A stretch of DNA of 64,000 bases, from positions 1 to 64,000 of the forward strand of contig NZ_JAVHZV010000016.1 in NCBI RefSeq assembly GCF_031119625.1, given 5' to 3'. The notes beneath the pieces are model-generated. The model saw nothing but the letters and a program-made list of their open reading frames with translations. It made no database searches and was not told where the DNA came from. Each line of letters begins with the position of its first letter. The first letter of the stretch is position 1. Position numbers and translations under genes: made by a program. Of this stretch, positions 9,164 through 17,107 are shown piece by piece. The stretch is from Pseudomonas sp. G34 (GTDB taxonomy: Bacteria; Pseudomonadota; Gammaproteobacteria; Pseudomonadales; Pseudomonadaceae).

Positions 9164-10480
9164 TCACCTTCTCCTGAATTCACGAATCAACTGGGGCACG
9201 CTAATGAACACGTGCAGGCAAATACTCTTGGTCATCATGATGAACAGCGGTCGTGTCTTGCGTGACAGCAGCAGGCTCACGTAACCGGCCACGCCGTAGG
9301 AAATCAGCGTTGCCCAGGCCGACCCGACCACGCCGTGGCTTCTGATGAGGAAGTAGTTGAGGACGATGTTGCTCAACGCCCCGAGGCCCTGGGTAACCAG
9401 GGAAAAGATGAACGCCTCCTCGATGATGATCCACTTGCTGAACAGCGCACGCATGAACACGAAGGTCGCGGCGAAGATATGGATCGCCAGCACCGGCCCG
9501 GCGTCCGCATACTGGGCGCCGTAGAGCAGGTGCACGATCCAGTCGGAGAGCAGGAACACCACCACGGCCAGGGCGAACGCCACGAAGAACAGCACGTCCA
9601 GCGCCACCTGCATGAAGCGGTTGTAGCCGGCGGTGTCGCTCTTGTGCAGGTCGATCATCTTCGGGAAAACCGACGCCATCAGAATGGTCGGGATCAGGTA
9701 CCAGGCCTCGGACAGGCGCGATGCCGCCGAATACACACCGACGGCGTACTCGCCGAGCATGTACTGCAGCATGATCTGGTCGACCTTGAGGTAGATCACC
9801 GCCGACAGCGAACCGAGGAAGATGAGGAAGCTCTTCTTGAGCAGCGTCTTGCCCAGCGGCCAGGAAAAGTCGAAGCGGAAATCGCGCTTGAGCATCACCG
9901 CGTAGCTGACCAGGATCACCGAGGTGACCATCACCACCACCACGTGGGCCAGGGCGATGTACACCAGACCGGCACCGGCAATGGCCAGGATCATCTTCAG
10001 GCCGTTGCCGCCCAACTGGCCGACGAAACCGGCCACCGCGGCGTACTTGGCCTGCACCCGGGCCTGGAACCAGTCGATGAGCATCTCGAACGGGGTGAAG
10101 AACAGCGCCAGGGCGGTGAACAGCAGCACCAGGAAATTGCGGTCGTTGCCGAACAGGTAGGTGCTCATCATGATCGCGAAGGCGATCACCGAGCAGCCCA
10201 CCTTGATCATGAATACCGTGGAAAGGATCTGGTCTTCATTGTCCGGGTTGCTGCGCAGCTCCTTGACCACCAGGCCGGTTAGCCCCAGGTGCACGACGAT
10301 GCTGAGCAACCCCAGCAGCGCCAGCGCGTAGTTCAGGTAACCGAAATCCTCGGGCCCCAGGTAGCGCGCCAGCACCACGGTGGTGGCCAGGCCGATGGCC
10401 AGCATCAGGAACTTCTCGGCCAGCATCCAGCCGGAATTGAGGAGGTACTTCATGCCCTCCTGGACACGCGAGGCACTCAT
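9164..10480 (-). CDS. Wzx-type polysaccharide flippase (MOP superfamily)
   Basis: A 438-residue polytopic inner-membrane protein of the oligosaccharidyl-lipid flippase family. The N-terminal LLNSGWMLAEKFLMLAIGLATTVVLARYLGPEDFG is the classical start of Wzx/RfbX proteins, and about 12 hydrophobic segments are spread over the length. It would move undecaprenyl-linked repeat units to the periplasm for polymerisation by the protein at 1945. It overlaps the upstream nitroreductase-like gene by 4 bases and is one base from the downstream pyruvyl transferase, so the three form one operon. Confidence 0.9.
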   Translation of the reverse strand: MSASRVQEGMKYLLNSGWMLAEKFLMLAIGLATTVVLARYLGPEDFGYLNYALALLGLLSIVVHLGLTGLVVKELRSNPDNEDQILSTVFMIKVGCSVIAFAIMMSTYLFGNDRNFLVLLFTALALFFTPFEMLIDWFQARVQAKYAAVAGFVGQLGGNGLKMILAIAGAGLVYIALAHVVVVMVTSVILVSYAVMLKRDFRFDFSWPLGKTLLKKSFLIFLGSLSAVIYLKVDQIMLQYMLGEYAVGVYSAASRLSEAWYLIPTILMASVFPKMIDLHKSDTAGYNRFMQVALDVLFFVAFALAVVVFLLSDWIVHLLYGAQYADAGPVLAIHIFAATFVFMRALFSKWIIIEEAFIFSLVTQGLGALSNIVLNYFLIRSHGVVGSAWATLISYGVAGYVSLLLSRKTRPLFIMMTKSICLHVFISVPQLIREFRRR

Positions 10481-11586
10481 CGAGCGGGCGACTCCAGGCG
10501 CATATAACTGCGGGCTTCCTCCAGCGAGAGCTTCTGCGAGTATGGCACCAGGCCGGTATCGGCGGCGTAACCCAGGGAGATGAACATGACGATGCGCTCG
10601 TCCGGGTCGAGCTTGAGCAACTTGGCCGCAGCCTCTTCACGCTCGGGAATGTCCGGCCAGTTGATCGAGCAGGACGACACGCCCTGGGTCTCCAGGGCGA
10701 ACATGAAGGACATCGCCGCCAGGGCGCCGTCGATGTAGATCACATGGCGATCACGCACATGCGGGTAGGCGCGCAGGCGGCCGACCACGGCGACGATCGC
10801 CGGGAAGTTGTGGTCGAAACCGGCCACGCCCATCGGCAGGCGCGACGCCTGGGCCACCGAGGCCGGGTCGTCGAACACCACGAAACGATAGGGCTGGCGG
10901 TTACAGGCGCTGGGCGACTGCACGGCAACTTCCACCGCCTTGTCGATCACTTCGCGCGGCACCGGGCGATCCTGCTGGTACCAGCGCACCGAACGGCGCT
11001 TCATGGCCAGCTGGCGCATGGCCGTGAAGTCGACGCTCGGGGTGCTGACGTCGGCCGCGAACGGCACGCGCTCGGCATCCGGGTGGCGCAGGGTATGGGG
11101 CGAACCACTGGGGCGCTCGAAGCGGGCGAATTTTTCGCGGGCGCGGTTGAGCACCGGATGATCGCCGGTCACGGAGAAATACTCGGCGAGCACGTCATGG
11201 GCCCAGCTGACCTCGTCGCGATCGACGTTGCCGTTGAGCGAGGCGATGTAGCTGTCGACCGTATCGTTGATGTAGTCGAGGGCGAACACCTGACGCCGCG
11301 GCTGCATGATCAGGCCCTTCTCGATGCGGTGCACGGCACGGCGCAGGAAGTAGTTCACCGGCTCGGCACCGGACAGGTTCTGCTCATGCTGCAGGTGACC
11401 GACCACCACGGCGTAGGCCTCCCGGTCGAAGGCCGAGGAGAAGAACGAGTAATGGAAACGGCGCAGCATGGCCGAGCGCGACAACGCCCGGATCCAGCCA
11501 ATGGCGAGTCTCTTCTGCAAGGTCTTGAGGTTATCGATACTGTCCCGCGGCAAGACCTTCTTGAGGGATTCCTTCAACATTTTCAT
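10477..11586 (-). CDS. Nitroreductase-like flavoprotein with N-terminal extension, in polysaccharide operon
   Basis: A 369-residue protein. The last 180 residues form a nitroreductase fold: MKRRSVRWYQQDRPVPREVIDKAVE, SPSACNRQPYRFVVFDD and the C-terminal FISLGYAAD, the positions that bind FMN in the family. The first about 190 residues have no motif I recognise and include an ExEKGLIMQPRRQVFALDY stretch. It starts the leftward operon with wzx and the pyruvyl transferase, so it probably acts on a polysaccharide precursor or its modification, but no reaction can be assigned. The ATG at 11586 is used; a second ATG two codons in is possible. Confidence 0.8.
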   Translation of the reverse strand: MKMLKESLKKVLPRDSIDNLKTLQKRLAIGWIRALSRSAMLRRFHYSFFSSAFDREAYAVVVGHLQHEQNLSGAEPVNYFLRRAVHRIEKGLIMQPRRQVFALDYINDTVDSYIASLNGNVDRDEVSWAHDVLAEYFSVTGDHPVLNRAREKFARFERPSGSPHTLRHPDAERVPFAADVSTPSVDFTAMRQLAMKRRSVRWYQQDRPVPREVIDKAVEVAVQSPSACNRQPYRFVVFDDPASVAQASRLPMGVAGFDHNFPAIVAVVGRLRAYPHVRDRHVIYIDGALAAMSFMFALETQGVSSCSINWPDIPEREEAAAKLLKLDPDERIVMFISLGYAADTGLVPYSQKLSLEEARSYMRLESPAR

Positions 11587-12040
11587 AGGCTGTGATTACC
11601 GTTCAATGGTTAATATCTCCCCCACAATCGCCGTAACGGTACGGCGACACTCGATTGATGGACGCTGGCAGTTCTAAAGCCGAACCACAGGCATCTGCAC
11701 GCCAGCCAATGCTTGTCGAGGCAGTGCAGGCTGCAGCATCCCTTCCCTTGGCAACCACCCGTCCGGCCTCTGCCTACTCGGGTAGAGGGCAGCGCGAAAA
11801 CGGCGTCTGGTGCTGCAACGGTTCGACATCCAACCCGGTGTTTCGAGGGTGTTGGAGGCGGCGCTCTGGGGTGCCGCTATTCGTTGTCAGGGTTTAGGAC
11901 TACGGAGCAACGCTTTGATTCCGCATCCACGTGCTTTGCGTGAAAAAAGTTGCCGAAAGGCCGTTGTAGCGCGGTGCGCAGCGCTCTGCCCGGTAGCTGA
12001 AAAAGGCTTGAACGCGGCAAATGGCTGACCAGCCTCGTGC
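11587..12040. other. Intergenic stretch of 454 bases without recognised gene
   Basis: It must hold the promoter of the leftward polysaccharide operon next to 11587. I see no tRNA, terminator with a T-run or conserved small reading frame. Short open frames here lack ribosome sites and any family resemblance. Confidence 0.5.
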
Positions 12041-13531
12041 TCAGCAGCGCGCCGGCAGCAGGTCGCCAAGGGCCTTGCGCAGCTCGCGTATCGAGAACGG
12101 CCTGGCGATGCTGCGCAGCGCCGCAGCCGAGGCCGGTTGCCCTGCATCGGCCGCAGCGACAACCAGCAGCACGGACAGCCCGGGACGCTGCGCCTGCGCC
12201 ACCTCGGCCAGCTGAACACCGCTGATGCCGGGCAGGCTGACATCGACGATCAGCAGGTCGAAGGCCTCGCGCCCGAGCAGCTCGAGCGCCGCTTGCGGGT
12301 CGGCGGCATTGATCAGCTGATGGCCGCGCTCGGCAGCCACTTCACCGACCAGCAGGCACACCGACGAATCGCTCTCGACCAGCAGGATGCGCGACTGCGC
12401 AGGCGCCGACGCGCCAGCCAGCGGCCCAACCGCCCGGCCCGGGGCATCGACCACAGGCAGATAGAGACGCACCGTGGTGCCAACCGCAGGCTCGCTGTGA
12501 ATGGTCACCTGGCCGCCGCTCTGGCGCGCGAAGCCATGCACCATGGAGAGCCCCAGGCCACTGCTCTGGCCGACCGATTTGGTGGTGAAGAACGGGTCGA
12601 AAACCCGCTCCAGGGTGGCGTTGCTCATGCCGTTGCCGGTATCCGACAGGGCGATCAGCAGATAACGCCCAGGCACCAGGTCCGGCAAGGCCGCACGGTT
12701 CTCCTGGGCCAGCTCGACAAGCGATGTATGCAGGCCGATCTGCCCGCCCTCGGGCATGGCATCGCGGGCATTGAGGGCCAGGTTGAGCACCGCGCTTTCC
12801 AGCTGCCGGGCATCGGCCAGCACGCACACGGCGGCATGCTGGTAATCGCCCCGCAGGCAGATGCGCTCACCGATGGAGCGCCTGATCAGCGCCTCGAGGG
12901 AGGCGAGCAGCGGCTCCACTTCGATAGGCTGCGCTTCCAGCGGCTGGCGATGGGAAAGCGTCAGCAAGCGCTGGGTCAGCGCACTGGCGCGGTCGGCGGA
13001 GATGCTCGCGGCGTCGATGAAGCGCGGCAGGTCATCGAAACGGCCAGCCGCCACATGGCGCTTCATGATGTCGAGTGCACCAATGACGCCGGTGAGCATG
13101 TTGTTGAAGTCGTGGGCGACGCCATCGATCACCGACTCGACGGCATCCATCCGCTGGCTCTGCTGCAGGGCCAGCTCCTCGTCAGGCGAGCGCGCACGCT
13201 CACCGCTCAGGGCCCGCACGGCGCTGCACAAGCCACGCGAAGTGAAAGGCGGCTCCACCACCAGGGCTATACCCTGGGCGAGCTGCGCGGAGCTGGGCGC
13301 GGCGTTCGCGGCGCCCAGCAGCAAGACCGGAACGGTCGACTCGGCGAGCCTGACGAGCAGGGTTTGCTCCTGCGGGTCGAGCAATTGCTCGGCGAGGAGC
13401 AGGACATCACCGCGCTCGCCCATCGCAGCGAGGGTTGCAGCAAGACTCTGGAATGTCAGGCAGGTCGCGCCAAGGGGCTCGAGCAGCGGCACCAGCCGGC
13501 TGGCTTCGCCGCTACAGATCAGGATGCGCAT
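12041..13531 (-). CDS. Hybrid sensor histidine kinase with C-terminal receiver and degenerate N-terminal receiver-like domain
   Basis: A 496-residue soluble hybrid kinase. Residues 1-110 look like a degenerate receiver (GDVLLLAEQLL...VPVLLLG) as found in some cytosolic hybrid kinases. The dimerisation box has GVAHDFNNML with phospho-acceptor His140; the ATPase part shows LNLALNARDAMPEGG (N box), SDTGNGMS (G1), VFDPFFTTK (F) and GLGLSMVHGFARQSGG (G2). The C-terminal receiver has the phospho-Asp in LLIVDVSLPGISG, but the conserved Lys is replaced by Arg (IARPFS). No transmembrane segment or PAS domain is visible. It is the last gene of a leftward signalling cluster that includes a KaiC-like ATPase. 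Confidence 0.9.
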   Translation of the reverse strand: MRILICSGEASRLVPLLEPLGATCLTFQSLAATLAAMGERGDVLLLAEQLLDPQEQTLLVRLAESTVPVLLLGAANAAPSSAQLAQGIALVVEPPFTSRGLCSAVRALSGERARSPDEELALQQSQRMDAVESVIDGVAHDFNNMLTGVIGALDIMKRHVAAGRFDDLPRFIDAASISADRASALTQRLLTLSHRQPLEAQPIEVEPLLASLEALIRRSIGERICLRGDYQHAAVCVLADARQLESAVLNLALNARDAMPEGGQIGLHTSLVELAQENRAALPDLVPGRYLLIALSDTGNGMSNATLERVFDPFFTTKSVGQSSGLGLSMVHGFARQSGGQVTIHSEPAVGTTVRLYLPVVDAPGRAVGPLAGASAPAQSRILLVESDSSVCLLVGEVAAERGHQLINAADPQAALELLGREAFDLLIVDVSLPGISGVQLAEVAQAQRPGLSVLLVVAAADAGQPASAAALRSIARPFSIRELRKALGDLLPARC

Positions 13532-13853
13532 GCACGCTCTCCTCGCGCGCCGGCGCCGGGGCGCCGATGCAGCAAGTGGGCGGCCTCCGCGCGGCCCTGC
13601 CCATAGGCACTCAGAGAATCGCGAGCGCCGCTTTGCGTTAGCGAAATCGCGACGAACGACCGGGCATCGACCGCTATTCGCCCTACAGCTTCATCCATGG
13701 ATCTCGCACTCTCGCCATACACCTCATTCCGGGCGCATGGAAATGCGCCCGGGCTTGCGCAGCGTTCGACCGCCGCGGCCTAGAGGCGTTCAGCTTGTAT
13801 GACAGGGGAGCAAAGCGTAATCGGTCGGCACCTGCACCGGTCGCCGGAGAAGA
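13532..13853. other. Intergenic stretch of 322 bases between kinase and response regulator
   Basis: No gene or clear signal seen. It could carry a promoter for the hybrid kinase, which would then not be cotranscribed with the receiver gene upstream. Confidence 0.4.
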
Positions 13854-14216
13854 TCAGCTGGGGCCGATCAGTTCCTTGACCTTGGCGGTAACCAGATTGA
13901 TGTCGAAGGGCTTGTCGAACACCGCAGCGAATAGCTCGGGGCTGGCGCGCCCGACACTGCCCTGGGCGCCACTCATCAGAATGATCGGCAAATCGGCAAG
14001 ACCCGCCTTGGCCCGAATTGCACGGGCGAATTCCAGACCATCCATCACCGGCATCATGAAGTCGGTGATGACCAGCTCGGGGCGCTCGCGGTCGAGCACC
14101 TCGAGGCCGCGCCGGCCATTGCTGGCCTTCACCACCATGTAGCCTTCATCCTCCATGGCGTAGCCGAGAATATCCGCTATCAGGTATTCGTCGTCGACTA
14201 TCAGGATGGTTGTCAT
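13854..14216 (-). CDS. Single-domain response regulator (CheY-like receiver)
   Basis: A 120-residue stand-alone receiver. All catalytic positions are present: acidic pair in LIVDDEYL, phospho-Asp in LVITDFMMPVMDG, Thr/Ser position in ILMSGA and Lys in VFDKPFD. There is no output domain, so it acts by protein-protein contact or in a phosphorelay, most plausibly between the two neighbouring histidine kinases (at 12041 and 15797) or on the KaiC-like protein encoded 30 bases upstream. Confidence 0.93.
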   Translation of the reverse strand: MTTILIVDDEYLIADILGYAMEDEGYMVVKASNGRRGLEVLDRERPELVITDFMMPVMDGLEFARAIRAKAGLADLPIILMSGAQGSVGRASPELFAAVFDKPFDINLVTAKVKELIGPS

Positions 14217-14246
14217 AGATTATCGGCTCGGTCAGGCACACATGGC

Positions 14247-15752
14247 TCAAGCGTCCTGCGCAGGGACGGCATTGCCCGACAGCGCACCAGCCGCATGTCT
14301 GAAGGCCTTGCTGAGTTCAATACCATGATCACTGATGACCACTTCCAGGAGCGAGGGATCGTAACGGCTGTCCCTCATCTTAAGTATGGAAAGAAGGCGT
14401 TTTAGTTCAGCATCTTTTTCCACGAAACGCATGAGGATCAGGTTGTCGACGATGCTCGACAACTCCGGTGCCGGGGCGTTGATCTCGGCGGCGAACAGGT
14501 CGCGCATTTCCCAGGTGGCGAACACGGTAACGCCCATGGCGCGCAGCTGGCTCATCAGCGCGCTGAAGAACTCGATCAACCGCGCACTGCCAGTGGCAAC
14601 CCGGGCCATACCGCCCAGGCTGTCGATATGCAGGCGCTTGATACCCTTCTCACGCACGGCGTTGATGACCCGCGCGCCCAGGCCATCGAGCAGGCCCTCA
14701 GTGGTGGGCTGCCACATGATGTGCAACGCGCCGCGTGCTTCGAGGGCTTCCAGATCCATGCCCAGCGCCTTGGCCTTGAGACGCAGGCGCTGCGGCGTTT
14801 CGTAGAAGCCGAAATGCAGGCCGGGCTCTTCCACGGTCGACTGGGCGAGGAAGTTCAGCCCCAGGGTGGTCTTGCCAACCCCGGACGGCCCCATGACCAG
14901 GGTCACCGAGGATGCCGACAAGCCTCCGCCGATCAGCCTGTCCAGGCTTGGCATGCCGCTGGACACATGCTCCAGGATGTCGCTGTCAGGCTGGCTGGGG
15001 TGGCTGTACAGGCTCTCCAGACGCGGGTGGATCACCAGCCCGTCGTCGGTGATCTCGCATTCGTGCATGCCGGACAAGGCGCCACTGCCGCGGGTCTTGC
15101 GCAGGTGGATACGGCGCACCGAACGGGCACCGAACAACTCTTCACCCAGCTCGATCACGCCGTCGACCATGGTGTGTTCGGGGCTGCCGTCGTCCAGCCG
15201 CGAGCTGGTCAGAAACAACACCGTGCACCCGGCGAAGGCCGCATGGCCCTGCAGTTCGGAGATGAATTTCTTGGTGTCGATCTGGTTCTCTGCCTTGGAA
15301 CGGGCATTGAGCAGGCCATCGACGATCAGCAGCGTGGCCTTCTGGCGGCTGATCTCGCGCCGCAGCAGCTTGACGACCTCATCGAGCCCCTCATTTTCAA
15401 GGGTGTCGAAAGCGCTGACGAACTGGATCTCCGCGCCGACCTTGCTCGGGTCGAAGAAGCTCATCGTGGAAAGGAACTGAAAGAGCCTTTCATGGGATTC
15501 GGCAAGTAGCGTGGCGACCAGAACCCGGCCTCCGTCGCGCACATGATTGAACGCGACCTGGTTGGCGAGAATCGTCTTGCCAGAGCCGGGGCGCCCCTGA
15601 ACGATATAGGATGCCCCGGCCACCAGACCACCCTTCAAGAGAGCGTCAAGACCCTCGATCCCACTTTGCAGGCGTTGTAGCTGTTCCAAGATCTGGCTTG
15701 CCTCAGTCGAAATTACGCAAATATTGCCTGGGCTGGAAAACTCACTGCCCAA
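14247..15752 (-). CDS. KaiC-like double-domain RecA-superfamily ATPase
   Basis: About 500 residues with two RecA-like domains in tandem, each with a Walker A motif (GRPGSGKT at residues 53-60 and GPSGVGKT at 288-295) and a Walker B strand (ATLLIVDGL and IKRLHIDSL), the layout of cyanobacterial KaiC. The catalytic Glu pairs of true KaiC are only partly kept (AES in the first, YET in the second domain), and I see no KaiA or KaiB gene nearby. It lies between a PAS histidine kinase and a receiver gene. The start is uncertain: TTG 15752 gives the longest product but its GGAG is too close; a TTG at 15689 is an alternative. Function is probably signalling, not timekeeping. Confidence 0.85.
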   Translation of the reverse strand: MGSEFSSPGNICVISTEASQILEQLQRLQSGIEGLDALLKGGLVAGASYIVQGRPGSGKTILANQVAFNHVRDGGRVLVATLLAESHERLFQFLSTMSFFDPSKVGAEIQFVSAFDTLENEGLDEVVKLLRREISRQKATLLIVDGLLNARSKAENQIDTKKFISELQGHAAFAGCTVLFLTSSRLDDGSPEHTMVDGVIELGEELFGARSVRRIHLRKTRGSGALSGMHECEITDDGLVIHPRLESLYSHPSQPDSDILEHVSSGMPSLDRLIGGGLSASSVTLVMGPSGVGKTTLGLNFLAQSTVEEPGLHFGFYETPQRLRLKAKALGMDLEALEARGALHIMWQPTTEGLLDGLGARVINAVREKGIKRLHIDSLGGMARVATGSARLIEFFSALMSQLRAMGVTVFATWEMRDLFAAEINAPAPELSSIVDNLILMRFVEKDAELKRLLSILKMRDSRYDPSLLEVVISDHGIELSKAFRHAAGALSGNAVPAQDA

Positions 15753-15796
15753 GCTCCGTAGCGCTGGCTGAAAAAATGAATGGCGATACTACCATG

Positions 15797-16957
15797 TTAT
15801 TCCCGCGCATCTGCCGCCTGAACGGCGCATGCCGGCAAGTAGAGTTGCATGGTGGTTCCCTGCCCCGCTGCGCTTTCGATCCGCACGTCACCACCGGCCT
15901 GCCGGGCAAAACCATAGACCTGGCTAAGGCCCAGGCCAGTTCCCTTGCCAATCTCCTTGGTGGTGAAGAACGGCTCGAACAGGCGCGCACGAATGGCCGG
16001 GTCGATACCGCAGCCCTGATCGGCTACCGCAATCACCACGAAATCGCCGTGCAGCCCGCCGCCATCAGCGGCCAGCCGCTGGTTGCGCGCCTCCAGCCGC
16101 ACCACGCCGCTACCGCTCATCGCATCGCGCGCATTGAGAATCAGGTTGAGCAGCGCCATTTCCAGTTCGCTCGGGTCCAGCTGCACACAGTGCAACCCAT
16201 CATCCACCTGCATCTGCAGGGTCATGGTCTTGGGCAGCGCCTGGCTGATGAAGGTCGATGCCGCATCCAGCAGTTGGTTGAGGTCTACCAGGCCACTGGA
16301 CTTGGGCTCGCAGCGGGCGAAGGTCAGCAGGTTGCGGGTCATCTGCGCGCCACGCTCGCCAGCGGTCTGGATACTGTCGAGCAGGCTGGCCAGGCGCTCG
16401 GGATCATCGGTGCGGCTGGCCAGCTTGGCGGCGCTGAGGATGATGGTCAGCAGGTTGTTGAAGTCGTGGGCCATGCCGCCAGTCAGCTGGCCGAGGGCTT
16501 CCAGCTTCTGGGCCTGGAACAGCTGGGCGCGCAAGGCGTCGTAGCGGTCCTCGGCTTCGCGGCGATCGGTGATATCGCGGGTGATCTTGGCCAGGCCGAT
16601 GATATCGCCCTGCTCGTTGCGAATCGCATCGATGACCACCAGGGCCCAGAAACGCGTGCCGTCCTTGCGCACTCGCCAGCCTTCATCCTGGGCGCGGCCT
16701 GCACGCAATGCGCGGTCGAGCAGGAGGTCGGGCTTGCCTTCGCGGCGATCTTCATTGGTGTAGAAGATCGACAGATGCTGACCGATCGCCTCGCCTGCGT
16801 CATAGCCCTTGATGCGCGCCGCGCCGGCGTTCCAGGACACCACATGACCGGCGGGGTCGAGCATGAGGATGGCGTAATCGATCACCGCCTGGACCAGCAT
16901 CTCGTAATGTCGCTCGGTCAGGTTGCCGGGTGAGAGAGGCGCAAACTGGCTGTTCAT
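15797..16957 (-). CDS. PAS-domain sensor histidine kinase
   Basis: A 386-residue cytosolic kinase. Residues about 22-135 form a PAS domain with PAC tail ([48 protein letters not shown]). The phospho-acceptor His164 lies in [11 protein letters not shown]; the ATPase domain shows [29 protein letters not shown] and [18 protein letters not shown]. It ends without a receiver, so it needs a partner such as the receiver at 13854. I prefer ATG 16957 (MNSQFAPLS) over the upstream start at 17032. It is the first gene of the cluster and is divergent from the SOS operon. Confidence 0.91.
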   Translation of the reverse strand: MNSQFAPLSPGNLTERHYEMLVQAVIDYAILMLDPAGHVVSWNAGAARIKGYDAGEAIGQHLSIFYTNEDRREGKPDLLLDRALRAGRAQDEGWRVRKDGTRFWALVVIDAIRNEQGDIIGLAKITRDITDRREAEDRYDALRAQLFQAQKLEALGQLTGGMAHDFNNLLTIILSAAKLASRTDDPERLASLLDSIQTAGERGAQMTRNLLTFARCEPKSSGLVDLNQLLDAASTFISQALPKTMTLQMQVDDGLHCVQLDPSELEMALLNLILNARDAMSGSGVVRLEARNQRLAADGGGLHGDFVVIAVADQGCGIDPAIRARLFEPFFTTKEIGKGTGLGLSQVYGFARQAGGDVRIESAAGQGTTMQLYLPACAVQAADARE

Positions 16958-17076
16958 GGGGGCCCGTTCCAGGCGGCGATGGAGGTGCAGTGTAGTCCGC
17001 GATCCATGCCGAGTGACAGTAAGTTGTAGCATCCGCCCATCCCGTGGCGATTGCCAGATGACGACCGGCCTGATAT

Positions 17077-17092
17077 CTGTATAAAAAAACAG
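17077..17092 (+). promoter_or_regulatory. LexA-binding site (SOS box) before the FAN1 operon
   Basis: The 16-mer CTGTATAAAAAAACAG matches the Pseudomonas LexA consensus (CTG-N10-CAG with an A/T-rich TATA core) and lies 15 bases before the FAN1 start codon, where repressor binding would block transcription. It is not near the divergent kinase start. This places the nuclease-helicase pair under DNA-damage control. Confidence 0.85.
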
Positions 17093-17107
17093 TACCCTGC
17101 CAGCCCC

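Noticed and set aside
14247..15752. KaiC-like protein as evidence of a true circadian clock
   Set aside because: No kaiA or kaiB in the window and only partial conservation of catalytic residues; the context is two-component signalling.
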